From positions 1-51,728 of the forward strand of contig NZ_JAHWYN010000023.1 of assembly GCF_019351435.1 (NCBI RefSeq): a stretch of DNA of 51,728 nucleotides. The letters are read 5' to 3'. Each line of letters opens with the position of its first letter. The first letter of the stretch is position 1. The DNA comes from Flavobacterium taihuense (GTDB lineage Bacteria; Bacteroidota; Bacteroidia; Flavobacteriales; Flavobacteriaceae). The translations under genes and the position numbers were made by a program. The notes under the pieces are model-generated. The model saw only the letters and a list, made by a program, of their open reading frames with translations, ran no database searches and was not told the origin of the DNA. This document shows positions 1 through 8,216 of the stretch, piece by piece.

Positions 1-2
1 TA

Positions 3-125
3 GGAGGCTGGAAAGGTTATCTTTCAGAGAGAAAACCTGGCATCACAACCTTTTGGATTGGTCTTCAAAAATTCGCCGCAATTATGCAAGGCTGGATGCT
101 TTTTAGAGATGTGTCCAGACCGTAG
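3..125 (+). mobile_element. C-terminal end of an IS4/Tn5-type transposase (cut by window edge)
   Basis: An open frame enters from the left edge and stops with TAG at 123-125. It encodes about 40 residues starting GGWKGYLSERKPG and followed by TFWIGLQKF. This matches the conserved C-terminal end of IS4-family DDE transposases (the LGGW-GY-S-PG-W-GLQ pattern of the Tn5 C-terminal domain). The DDE catalytic core and the left end of the element lie outside the window, so it is unknown whether the element is complete. No terminal inverted repeat or target duplication can be identified from this side. A 10-bp palindrome (ctcaattgag) and a T-run follow at 126-147 and may belong to the IS end or a terminator. 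Confidence 0.72.
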
Positions 126-208
126 CTCAATTGAGTTGCTTTTTTTTATGTCCAAAATTTAAGTTTTAATGGTATATTGACGGTCTCCACTATATAAATT
201 CTTTTTTT

Positions 209-1810
209 CTAAAGATTCTCAAAGAAATCATTTCCTTTATCATCAGTGATAATAAAAGCAGGGAAATCTTTAATAGTGATTTTACGGACCGCTTCCATTC
301 CTAGCTCTTCAAAATCTACTACTTCAACAGAAAGTATGTTTTCTTTGGCTAAAATAGCTGCAGGACCTCCAATAGAGCCCAAATAGAATCCGCCGTAGGT
401 TTTACAAGCGTTCATCACAGCTTTGGTTCTGTTTCCTTTGGCAAGCATCACCATACTACCTCCATTTTTTTGGAACTCTTCTACATAAACATCCATTCTA
501 CCGGCTGTTGTTGGCCCAAAACTTCCTGAAGCCATTCCTTCTGGAGTTTTTGCAGGTCCTGCATAATAGATTGGGTGGTTTTTAAAGTATTCTGGCATTG
601 GTTTACCGGCATCCAATAATTCTTTGATTTTGGCGTGAGCAATATCACGAGCTACAATCAGCGTTCCGTTTAATTTTAAACGTGTTTTGATAGGGTATTG
701 CGATAATTTTTTAAGAATATCGGCCATTGGCTGATTCAAATCAATCTCGACAGCGGGTTCCAAATGTGGCGCTGTTTTCGGCAACAAACGTTTTGGGTTT
801 ACTTCCAATTGTTCTACAAAAATACCGTCTTTGGTAATTTTTCCTTTTATATTTCTATCAGCCGAACAAGAAACTCCCAATCCAACCGGACAAGAAGCAG
901 CGTGACGTGGCAAACGAATTACTCGAACATCGTGAGTGAAATATTTACCACCAAATTGTGCTCCAATCTGACTTTGTTGGCAAATCAACTGTACTCTCTT
1001 TTCCCATTCCAAATCACGGAAAGCCTGACCCGCCATGTTACCTGTAGTAGGCAAATGATCAAAATAACCTGCAGATGCTTTTTTAACGGCGGCCAAATTT
1101 GCTTCCGCAGATGTTCCTCCTATCACTAAAGCCAAGTGATACGGCGGACAAGCCGAAGTTCCCAAATCCATAATTTTTGCACGAATGAAAGCATCCAGCG
1201 ATTTTTCATTCAATAACGACTTTGTTTGTTGATACAAATACGTTTTATTGGCAGAACCTCCACCTTTTGCTAAAAACAAAAACTCATACGAAGCTCCTTT
1301 TTTAGCATAAATATCAATCTGAGCCGGAAGATTAGAACCGGAATTCTTTTCCTCAAACATACTAATTGGTACAATTTGGGAATAACGAAGGTTACGCTCT
1401 TGATAAGTGTTAAATATCCCTTTGGAAAGCCATTCAGCATCATCCACACCTGTATATACGTTTTCTCCTTTTTTGGCCATTACAATCGCTGTTCCTGTGT
1501 CCTGACAAGAAGGCAACTCCCCATCGATAGCCACAACTGCATTTTGCAATAAATTATAAGCAACGAAACGATCGTTATCGGTCGCTTCCGGATCATCAAG
1601 AATCGCTTTTAATTTTTCCAAATGCGCAGTACGTAACATAAATGATACATCCTTCAACGCTTCTTGAGCCAATAACTCCAATCCTTTTGGGTCAACGGTA
1701 AGGATTTCTCTTTCTCCGAGTTTTTCCACATTTACATAATCTGAAGTAATTTTACGATATTGTGTATCGTCTTTTAAAATTGGATAAGGATCCTGGTATA
1801 TAAAGTCCAT
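209..1810 (-). CDS. fum: Class I (iron-sulfur) fumarate hydratase
   Basis: This is a 533-residue class I fumarase, which interconverts fumarate and malate in the TCA cycle using a [4Fe-4S] cluster. The three expected cluster cysteines are visible at about C102 (ELPSCQDTGTA), C221 (GTSACPPYH) and C315 (GVSCSADRN). Length and order match the E. coli FumA/FumB type, with the N-terminal lyase part followed by the C-terminal beta part (GPTTAGRMD, GSIGGPAA). I start the gene at the ATG at 1810 (MDFIYQDPYP). The longer frame would need a TTG at 1837, which falls inside a candidate -7 promoter element (1835-1842). The gene appears monocistronic, with an IS remnant downstream and a divergent protease upstream. 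Confidence 0.95.
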   Translation of the reverse strand: MDFIYQDPYPILKDDTQYRKITSDYVNVEKLGEREILTVDPKGLELLAQEALKDVSFMLRTAHLEKLKAILDDPEATDNDRFVAYNLLQNAVVAIDGELPSCQDTGTAIVMAKKGENVYTGVDDAEWLSKGIFNTYQERNLRYSQIVPISMFEEKNSGSNLPAQIDIYAKKGASYEFLFLAKGGGSANKTYLYQQTKSLLNEKSLDAFIRAKIMDLGTSACPPYHLALVIGGTSAEANLAAVKKASAGYFDHLPTTGNMAGQAFRDLEWEKRVQLICQQSQIGAQFGGKYFTHDVRVIRLPRHAASCPVGLGVSCSADRNIKGKITKDGIFVEQLEVNPKRLLPKTAPHLEPAVEIDLNQPMADILKKLSQYPIKTRLKLNGTLIVARDIAHAKIKELLDAGKPMPEYFKNHPIYYAGPAKTPEGMASGSFGPTTAGRMDVYVEEFQKNGGSMVMLAKGNRTKAVMNACKTYGGFYLGSIGGPAAILAKENILSVEVVDFEELGMEAVRKITIKDFPAFIITDDKGNDFFENL

Positions 1811-1834
1811 AATTTGATTTTTTTTAAAGAAAGC

Positions 1835-1842
1835 CAAATATA
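1835..1842 (-). promoter_or_regulatory. Candidate -7 element of the fumarase gene
   Basis: Read on the minus strand this is TATATTTG, a match to the Bacteroidota TAnnTTTG consensus, 25 nt upstream of the fumarase ATG. No TTG is present 17-23 nt further upstream, so the match is only half supported. It argues against translation starting at the TTG at 1837. Confidence 0.4.
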
Positions 1843-2159
1843 AGAATTGTTCAAAGAATCATAACTGATTTATATCACCTTCCATACCAAATTGTTTGAA
1901 AACAATTAAATAATTACTGAAAACCTTCGATTTGAATTAGACAAATTGATGACAAACCTCAAAATTTAAATTATTAAACCACTTTTAATCTCTTTCTATA
2001 AATATTAACCTAAAAATCTACTCGCTTAGATTTTTATCATTAAATCAAAAAACACAATCATATAATCAGGTATTTATACGCTACTGTAATTATTTTACAA
2101 CAAATACATTTGACTTTGTTATAAAATTTACAATTTAATAATTAACCAAACTAACCCAA
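1843..2159. other. Divergent intergenic region between fumarase and the M4 protease
   Basis: This is about 320 bp of very AT-rich DNA with no convincing gene. The only recognisable signal towards the protease is TACATTTG at 2105-2112, a TAnnTTTG match 48 nt before the protease ATG. It lacks a clear TTG at the expected spacing. Confidence 0.4.
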
Positions 2160-4940
2160 ATGGAAAAAAAATTACAAAAAATCATTGTCCTAACATTCGC
2201 CTCATCAATGTTATCATTGACAAGTTTTGCGCAAAAAACTGAGAAAGGCATCAGTCAGAAAAATTTATCAGAGAATGGATCTCCAAGTTTAATAACTTTC
2301 AATGAAAAATCAGAGTATAAAAGATCTGATTTTCAAAAGGCATTAAAAGACCAATTAAAATTAGATAATAAACAAACGTATTCTAAAATTAAAGCGGAAT
2401 CAGATAAAGACGGATTTACACACGAAAAATTCCAATTATATCATGAGGGAATTAAAGTAGAATTTGCAACATACAGTATTCATTCTAAAAATGATAAAAT
2501 AGCATCAATGAGTGGTGAGTATTATACTATCAACAAAGTAAATACAAAACCAACCCTTTCTGCCGAAGCTGCATTTGAAAAGGCCTTAAATCAAATTGGA
2601 GCTAAAAACTATTTATGGGAAAATCAAGCGGATGCAACTGTAATGAATTATTCCAAACCAAAAGGCGAACTTGTTTTGTTACCATCAATGGAAGAACAAG
2701 GTCTTAAACGCAAAAAAGACAATGTTCGTTTGGCTTATAAATTCGATATCTATGCCACAAATCCTATTAGTCGTGGGGATATTTATATTGATGCCGAAAC
2801 TGGACAAACGTTATTTTATAATGCAACCATTAAGCATTTGGGAGAATTTAGTCATGGGGGGAAAACTGTTTCTTCAGAAAAAAAAGGAACTAACGCGGAC
2901 AAAGTAAATTTTGCCATTGTTGCTGCAAATGCTGCAACACGATATAGTGGAACTCAGACATTACAAACAACTTTAAGTGGTTTGTCTTATATTTTATCGG
3001 ATGGAACTAGAGGAAATGGGGTTCAAACGTATAATTCTGCAAGAACTGCAACCTATCCAACAACAAATTTTACGGATGCGGATAATAACTGGACGGCCGC
3101 TGAATTCAACAACACCAACAAAGACAATGGAGCCTTAGATGCTCATTGGGGAGCAGAAATGACGTACGATTATTGGTCAGCAGTGCATGCAAGAAATAGT
3201 TATGACAACGCAGGGGCAAAAATAAAAAGCTATGTACATTATAATTTAATTGCTGCTGGTTACCCAGACAACAACAATGCTTTTTGGAACGGTAGTGTTA
3301 TGACTTACGGAGATGGAAGTGGAACTGGTGGATTTGATATTCTTACCGCACTGGATGTTGCTGGACACGAAATAGGACATGCAGTTTGTACCTATACGGC
3401 AAATCTGGCCTACCAAAAAGAATCAGGAGCCATGAATGAAGCGTTCTCCGATATTTGGGGAGCCTGTATAGAATACAGAGCAGCACCAACAAAATCAACA
3501 TGGCTGATTGGTGAAGACATCGAAAGAAGAACAGGACATTTATCTTTAAGATCCATGAGCAATCCAAAAACAGAAGGGCAACCTGATACTTATGGAGGAA
3601 CCAATTGGTACAATGTAAGCTGCACCCCATCAAGCTCGAATGATCAATGTGGTGTTCATAGAAATTCTGGAGTTTTAAACCATTGGTTTTACATTTTATC
3701 AGTTGGTAAATCAGGTACAAATGATATCGGAAGCGCCTATAATGTTACAGGAATTACAATTGATAAAGCTGCCAAAATTGCCTATCGTTTAGAGAGTGTG
3801 TATTTGTCAGCAAACTCAACTTATGCCAATGCCCGAACTTACGGAATTCAATCTGCTACGGATCTTTATGGAGCGGGTTCGGCAGAAGTAATAGCAACCA
3901 CAAATGCTTTTTATGCAGTGGGTGTTGGAGCAGCCTATTCTGGTTCTTCTGATACTACTGCACCAACAGCACCAACAAGTTTGGCCGCTGCTGGAACCAC
4001 ATCAACGACTACAAATTTGACTTGGGCAGCTTCGACAGACAATGTAGCAGTAACTGGATATAATGTTTATAATGGTACTACATTAGTAACAACTGTTACA
4101 GGATTGGCTTACACTGTAACTGGTTTAACAGCAAGTACTGCCTATACTTTCACAGTAAAAGCCAAAGATGCTGCAGGTAACCTTTCTGCTGCAAGTACTG
4201 CAGTTAATGTAACGACAACGGCATCAACAATTACCTATTGTACTTCTAAAGGAAGCAGTGTTGCTTATGAATACATTGATAATGTAGCAATTGGAGGTAT
4301 TGCAAATGCTACTGGTGCAAATGCAGGTTATGGAAACTTCACCAACTTAACTGGAAACTTGCCTTACGGTTCAAATACAATAATTTTGAGTGCTGCTTTT
4401 GCGAGTACAGCTTACACTGAATATTGGAGAGTTTGGATCGATTTTAATAAAAATGGAACTTTCGAAACTTCTGAGCAAATGGTAGCAGGTTCCTCTTCTC
4501 TGAGTACTAATCTTTCCTATACTTTTACTGTTCCAACAACTGCTTTGGCAGGAACTACAAGAATGAGAGTGTCTATGAAATACAACGCTGCTCAAACTGC
4601 TTGTGAAACGTTCTCTTATGGAGAGGTAGAAGATTATACGGTAAACATTGGTGCAGCAGCAATAACAGGATTTAATAATACAATTGCAAGTGAATTGGGC
4701 AATGAGAATAATTTATTTGATTATACAATTTATCCAAACCCAACTAACAGTTTCGTAAACATTAGCATGGCTGACAACAGAAAAGTTTCTTACCGAATTA
4801 TCAACTATTTGGGGCAACAAGTAGATGCAGGAAAACTTTCTGAAAACGCAATTAATGTTAATAAATTAAGTACTGGTACTTATATCATTGAAATAAATGA
4901 TGGTCAAAAAACAATGACTAAAAAGTTGATTAAGAAATAA
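2160..4940 (+). CDS. Secreted M4 (thermolysin-family) zinc metalloprotease with T9SS sorting domain
   Basis: This 926-residue multidomain exoprotease has a signal peptide at about 1-24 (ending TSFAQ) and an FTP/PepSY-type propeptide at about 50-220. The M4 catalytic domain follows at about 230-590. The zinc motif HEIGH is at 403-407 and the third ligand Glu is at 427 in NEAFSD, the arrangement of thermolysin. A fibronectin type III domain follows at about 598-690, then a GEVED domain at about 697-830 (ending YGEVEDYTVNI). The C-terminal T9SS type A sorting domain covers about 848-926 (YPNPT, then a KKLIKK tail). It is predicted to be exported by Sec, moved across the outer membrane by type IX secretion, and to degrade extracellular protein. 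The gene stands alone with its own terminator. Confidence 0.95.
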   Translation: MEKKLQKIIVLTFASSMLSLTSFAQKTEKGISQKNLSENGSPSLITFNEKSEYKRSDFQKALKDQLKLDNKQTYSKIKAESDKDGFTHEKFQLYHEGIKVEFATYSIHSKNDKIASMSGEYYTINKVNTKPTLSAEAAFEKALNQIGAKNYLWENQADATVMNYSKPKGELVLLPSMEEQGLKRKKDNVRLAYKFDIYATNPISRGDIYIDAETGQTLFYNATIKHLGEFSHGGKTVSSEKKGTNADKVNFAIVAANAATRYSGTQTLQTTLSGLSYILSDGTRGNGVQTYNSARTATYPTTNFTDADNNWTAAEFNNTNKDNGALDAHWGAEMTYDYWSAVHARNSYDNAGAKIKSYVHYNLIAAGYPDNNNAFWNGSVMTYGDGSGTGGFDILTALDVAGHEIGHAVCTYTANLAYQKESGAMNEAFSDIWGACIEYRAAPTKSTWLIGEDIERRTGHLSLRSMSNPKTEGQPDTYGGTNWYNVSCTPSSSNDQCGVHRNSGVLNHWFYILSVGKSGTNDIGSAYNVTGITIDKAAKIAYRLESVYLSANSTYANARTYGIQSATDLYGAGSAEVIATTNAFYAVGVGAAYSGSSDTTAPTAPTSLAAAGTTSTTTNLTWAASTDNVAVTGYNVYNGTTLVTTVTGLAYTVTGLTASTAYTFTVKAKDAAGNLSAASTAVNVTTTASTITYCTSKGSSVAYEYIDNVAIGGIANATGANAGYGNFTNLTGNLPYGSNTIILSAAFASTAYTEYWRVWIDFNKNGTFETSEQMVAGSSSLSTNLSYTFTVPTTALAGTTRMRVSMKYNAAQTACETFSYGEVEDYTVNIGAAAITGFNNTIASELGNENNLFDYTIYPNPTNSFVNISMADNRKVSYRIINYLGQQVDAGKLSENAINVNKLSTGTYIIEINDGQKTMTKKLIKK

Positions 4941-4962
4941 TTTTTCTTTTTCTAAAAACGAA

Positions 4963-4990
4963 AAGCCTCACATTTCTGTGAGGCTTTTTT
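4963..4990 (+). terminator. Rho-independent terminator of the M4 protease
   Basis: A perfect 9-bp stem aagcctcac / gtgaggctt (4963-4971 with 4978-4986) encloses a 6-nt loop and runs into a T-tract. It starts 22 nt after the protease stop codon. A-runs on the left could let it work for the convergent gene as well. Confidence 0.85.
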
Positions 4991-5059
4991 ATGCTTAATA
5001 CTTTATTAAAAACAAAGCAAAAACTTCTATTTTATTGAATTTATAATAACACTGCATTT

Positions 5060-6499
5060 TTAAAAAAACCAACTCGCTACCAAAATAGCGGTTATCACAC
5101 AAATTAGATCAACCAAAAGCATAGTACTTAAAGCGTATCGTGAATTTTTTATGTTAACCGAACCAAAGTAAACCGCAATCACATAAAAAGTACTCTCGGC
5201 ACTGCATTGAAAAATACTACTTAATCTTCCCGTTAAGGAATCGGCACCAAAAGTATTCATCGAATCAATTAAAAACCCTCGTGAACCCGCAGAACTAAAA
5301 GGTCTAAGCAATGCTACCGGTAAAGCATCGGTGATTTCTTTACTTACTCCCAAATTTGAAAATCCATAAGCAATCCATTCACTAATAATTTCAAATAAAC
5401 CACTGTTCCTGAACAAAGAAATAGCCACTAACATTCCTAAGACATAAGGAAAAATGGTAACGCCCGTTTTAACTCCATTATTGGCTCCAGACACAAAGGT
5501 TTCATAAACCGTTGTATTGGCTTCTGTGAATTTCTTTTCTTTAATAAAGGATAAGATCAATGTAAAAGCTATAATACCAACCAATATCAATGCAGAAAGA
5601 TTGGATGTAAAATAATTTTTACCAATTAGATCCAAATGGTTTACATACATTAATAAACCCACAATTGCAGCTATCAATGTCATTAAACCGATTACCAAAG
5701 AGGCGCTTTTAAAATTAATTTTTTGCTTAATTCCAACAATCAAAAAAGCAGCAATGGTACCGATAAAAGAGGTGATAATACACGGCAACATAACATCGGC
5801 AGGATTGGTCGCATTTGCAGCAGCACGATAACCAATGATAGACGTTGCAATTAAGGTAAGTCCTGAGGCATGCAAACACATGAACATGATTTGAGCATCA
5901 CTGGCTTTGTCCTTATCGGGGTTTATTTCTTGTAAACTTTCCATGGCTTTTAATCCAAAAGGTGTAGCTGCGGAATCCAATCCCAAGAAATTGGCGGCAA
6001 AGTTTAATGTCATATAGGAAATCGAAGGATGATTTTTGGGAATACTTGGAAACACTTTCACAAATACTGGACTCAAAACTCTAGCCAGTTTCTCTGTTGC
6101 TCCAGAAATGATTAAAAGTTCCATCAATCCACAGAAGAATGCCAAATAAGCAATAAGTGGTATGATTAAGTCGAGCAACGTACTTTTACAGGTTGGCAAA
6201 AGCCCATCTGATTTTTGAACACCACTGAAAATCTTTACGGTTTTGTTCTTATAAACGTAAGTGGTATCTGCATTAATGGTATCTCTGTTGATTATCATCG
6301 TTTGGTCTGGCGCATTTTTGATGCTGTCTTTGATAAAAACAGGAACTTGATTGATGTATTTTTCGGAAAGTAAAATAGGGTCGTCTTTTTTTCCATTCAA
6401 AATAAAATCTATCGTGTAACTATTACCCGTAAACAAACTAATTACAACAAATACAATCGAAGAAATGAAAATAGTGAGCCAAAATCTACTTAATACCAT
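5060..6499 (-). CDS. Nucleoside recognition (Gate) domain membrane protein, SpmA-SpmB fusion type
   Basis: This 479-residue polytopic membrane protein belongs to the nucleoside-recognition/Gate family. Its two halves resemble spore maturation proteins SpmA and SpmB fused in one chain, as is usual in Bacteroidota. Visible landmarks are an N-terminal membrane anchor, a polar insert at about 30-95, then helices with LLDLIIPLIAYLAFFCGLMEL, NLGLDSAATPFGLKAM-type and FPYVLGMLVAI segments, and a second Gate half near LPVALLRPFSSAGSRGF. The substrate is unknown in non-sporulating bacteria, so only the family assignment is secure. It is convergent with the protease and divergent from the photolyase operon. 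Confidence 0.85.
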   Translation of the reverse strand: MVLSRFWLTIFISSIVFVVISLFTGNSYTIDFILNGKKDDPILLSEKYINQVPVFIKDSIKNAPDQTMIINRDTINADTTYVYKNKTVKIFSGVQKSDGLLPTCKSTLLDLIIPLIAYLAFFCGLMELLIISGATEKLARVLSPVFVKVFPSIPKNHPSISYMTLNFAANFLGLDSAATPFGLKAMESLQEINPDKDKASDAQIMFMCLHASGLTLIATSIIGYRAAANATNPADVMLPCIITSFIGTIAAFLIVGIKQKINFKSASLVIGLMTLIAAIVGLLMYVNHLDLIGKNYFTSNLSALILVGIIAFTLILSFIKEKKFTEANTTVYETFVSGANNGVKTGVTIFPYVLGMLVAISLFRNSGLFEIISEWIAYGFSNLGVSKEITDALPVALLRPFSSAGSRGFLIDSMNTFGADSLTGRLSSIFQCSAESTFYVIAVYFGSVNIKNSRYALSTMLLVDLICVITAILVASWFF

Positions 6500-6727
6500 A
6501 ATATATAATTTTTGTAAATGTAATAATTAATTCATAAATCATATTCGAGTATTGAGTTAAAGGAGTAAAACAAACAGTTTCAATTAATATCAGTAAAAAG
6601 AATCTTTTGTCTGATTAAAAAAGACTTCAGCTTTTTTTAAATCTTTCTATTTAATAAGAATAGTAGACGATAATAATAATTAGATATTAAATTCTAGCTA
6701 AAAATTTAATTCATGCTAAATAAAACC

Positions 6728-6765
6728 TATCTTTGTTTAACATTTTTAATTAAACGTTAAACAAA
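6728..6765 (+). promoter_or_regulatory. Candidate promoter and operator of the photolyase operon
   Basis: TATCTTTG at 6728-6735 matches the -7 consensus TAnnTTTG. Overlapping it is a perfect 10-bp inverted repeat, TTTGTTTAAC at 6732-6741 and GTTAAACAAA at 6756-6765, separated by 14 nt. The arms directly follow the -7 box, where a bound dimer would block transcription. No TTG is present at the usual -33 spacing, so the promoter call is weaker than the palindrome. The first gene starts 27 nt further on. Confidence 0.55.
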
Positions 6766-6792
6766 TTATGGGCCAAATATATTTTTAGCAAA

Positions 6793-7218
6793 GTGGAAAA
6801 ACAAAAACCGGACAACATAGTATACTCAGATGTGGAAGGATATAACGCTTATTTATTACCCTACGCCACAACAGTTGGTGCGCCAGTAATAAAAACAGAT
6901 AATATAGTGGCTTGGAAAACAAGAGGAATCCATCAAGTAAATAGAGAATTTGAAGATAAATTTAGTCAGCTCAAAGAGCAGTACCAAAAATTAATGGAAG
7001 AGTATGAATGGAACGATTTAGTATATAACAGTAAATTTTCATTTGAACCCGTTATTGGCGAAATCTATCATATGTACACCTCCAATGATGGCACTAATTT
7101 CTTATCCTTAATTGGACCCCATGAATGGAACAAAGAACATATTGCCTCTTTCAAATTGAATAGCGACAAAAAATGGATTAAACTAGAGCTATCTAATGCT
7201 ATTTTTCCAAATATCTAA
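6793..7218 (+). CDS. DUF2452 domain protein, first gene of the photolyase operon
   Basis: This 141-residue soluble protein without signal peptide or membrane segment is recognisable as DUF2452 from the blocks KPDNIVYSDVEGYNAYLLPY and GEIYHMY, and from the C-terminal FLSLIGPHEWN. Its function is unknown. The start is a GTG at 6793; the nearest upstream ATG (6768) leads into a stop after six codons. It lies directly downstream of the palindromic operator candidate and upstream, in the same direction, of the photolyase genes. It is therefore probably co-transcribed with them. Confidence 0.8.
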   Translation: MEKQKPDNIVYSDVEGYNAYLLPYATTVGAPVIKTDNIVAWKTRGIHQVNREFEDKFSQLKEQYQKLMEEYEWNDLVYNSKFSFEPVIGEIYHMYTSNDGTNFLSLIGPHEWNKEHIASFKLNSDKKWIKLELSNAIFPNI

Positions 7219-7261
7219 TGATTTTATATTCCATTATAGTTTACTCAAAATAAATTTACGA

Positions 7262-7569
7262 ATGCTAAAATCTCTAAACCAACAACAACTCCAAAAACGG
7301 AACTCGACAACAGAATAATGGACTGAATTATTGAAATAACATAAGGAAAATCATGTCCTATTTGATGCCATGAAATATGAATTTGGATTGAGAGATTCAG
7401 AAGTATGAGGATAAATGAAAAAAGAACTTAGCTTTTTCGAGTTATAAATAATGGCGCAACTAGTTGAAATATACAAAACTGGCACATAGCCATGCGAACC
7501 GAAGGAATAGATTGATATAAATGCGAGCTACAAAGAGCCATCACCAATAATAAAATATCAAAAAGATAA
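7262..7569 (+). pseudogene. Degraded TIGR03643-family gene (photolyase-cluster partner)
   Basis: No intact frame exists here, but pieces of one small protein can be read in order across frames. ELDNRIMD-stop-IIEIT starts at 7300. LFDAMKYEFGLRDSEV starts at 7358, one frame over, and MKKELS at 7415 is in that same frame. AMRTEGID-stop-YKCELQ then QRAITNNKISKR lie in the first frame again and end with TAA at 7567-7569. Together they follow the TIGR03643 layout from memory (DRIIEMAWEDRTPF-, -FGL-E-V-, LWR, NNKISKR). At least five in-frame stops and two frameshifts are present, several explained by CGA to TGA or TGG to TAA/TGA changes. The stop overlaps the next start (TAATG), a relic of tight operon packing. 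The family call comes from pattern recall and could not be searched. Confidence 0.75.
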
Positions 7570-8216
7570 TGACAAAGACATTTATAAATTCCCAAGAAAT
7601 AAAAACCTTATCCAAACAAGAAAAAACACATCTTATCAACAGTCTCGGAGGATTTAAAAGCGTTGGTTTGATTGGAACAAAATCATTAAAAGGGAATGCC
7701 AATTTGGCTGTTTTCAGTTCCATTTTTCACATTGGAGCACATCCCCCTTTGATAGCTTTGATCTTTCGCCCTTCACCCCCCGATAGAGATACTCTCATTA
7801 ACATCATTGAAACTGGATTTTATACCATAAACCATGTCAATGAAACTATTTTCAAACAAGCCCATCAAACTTCGGCTAGATATAATCCATCGGTTTCAGA
7901 ATTTGAAGTAACAGGTTTAACACCAGAATATAAAAACAATTTTGAAGCTCCTTTTGTACAAGAAAGCAACATACAACTGGGCATAGAATTCAAAGAAAAA
8001 ATTGATATTACAATCAACAGTACTCAAATGGTAATCGGTGAGATTGTACAAATATATTTTCCGCAAGGGTGTCAATCTACTGATGGCTTTATTGATATTG
8101 AAAAAGCAAACACAATTACTTGTTCTGGATTGGATAGTTATCATAAGACGATTAAACTGGATAGACTAAGCTATGCCAAACCAAATTTAGCCATAACTTC
8201 AATTGCATCAATTTGA
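7569..8216 (+). CDS. Flavin reductase-like FMN-binding protein
   Basis: This 215-residue protein has the flavin reductase-like split-barrel fold: an N-terminal GFKSVGLIGTKS segment, ANLAVFSSIFHIGAHPPLIALIFRP (the substrate/FMN loop region), then the TGFYTINHVN and Q-AHQTSARY blocks. It would bind FMN and pass reducing equivalents from NAD(P)H to a flavin. In this operon it sits directly upstream of a photolyase gene and overlaps its start (TTGA), so a role in supplying or reducing flavin for the photolyases is a reasonable inference but is not shown. The ATG overlaps the stop of the degraded TIGR03643 gene. Confidence 0.88.
   Translation: MTKTFINSQEIKTLSKQEKTHLINSLGGFKSVGLIGTKSLKGNANLAVFSSIFHIGAHPPLIALIFRPSPPDRDTLINIIETGFYTINHVNETIFKQAHQTSARYNPSVSEFEVTGLTPEYKNNFEAPFVQESNIQLGIEFKEKIDITINSTQMVIGEIVQIYFPQGCQSTDGFIDIEKANTITCSGLDSYHKTIKLDRLSYAKPNLAITSIASI

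Noticed and set aside
126..147. Terminator after the transposase remnant
   Set aside because: The ctcaattgag palindrome has no real loop and the stem is weak; it may be an IS end instead, so it is only mentioned.
1811..1837. TTG-initiated N-terminal extension of fumarase
   Set aside because: The TTG lies in a TATATTTG promoter-like box, and the ATG at 1810 gives the normal family start.
3343..3720. 125-codon minus-strand open frame inside the protease gene
   Set aside because: It is antisense to the conserved M4 catalytic domain, with a non-protein-like composition; a shadow frame.
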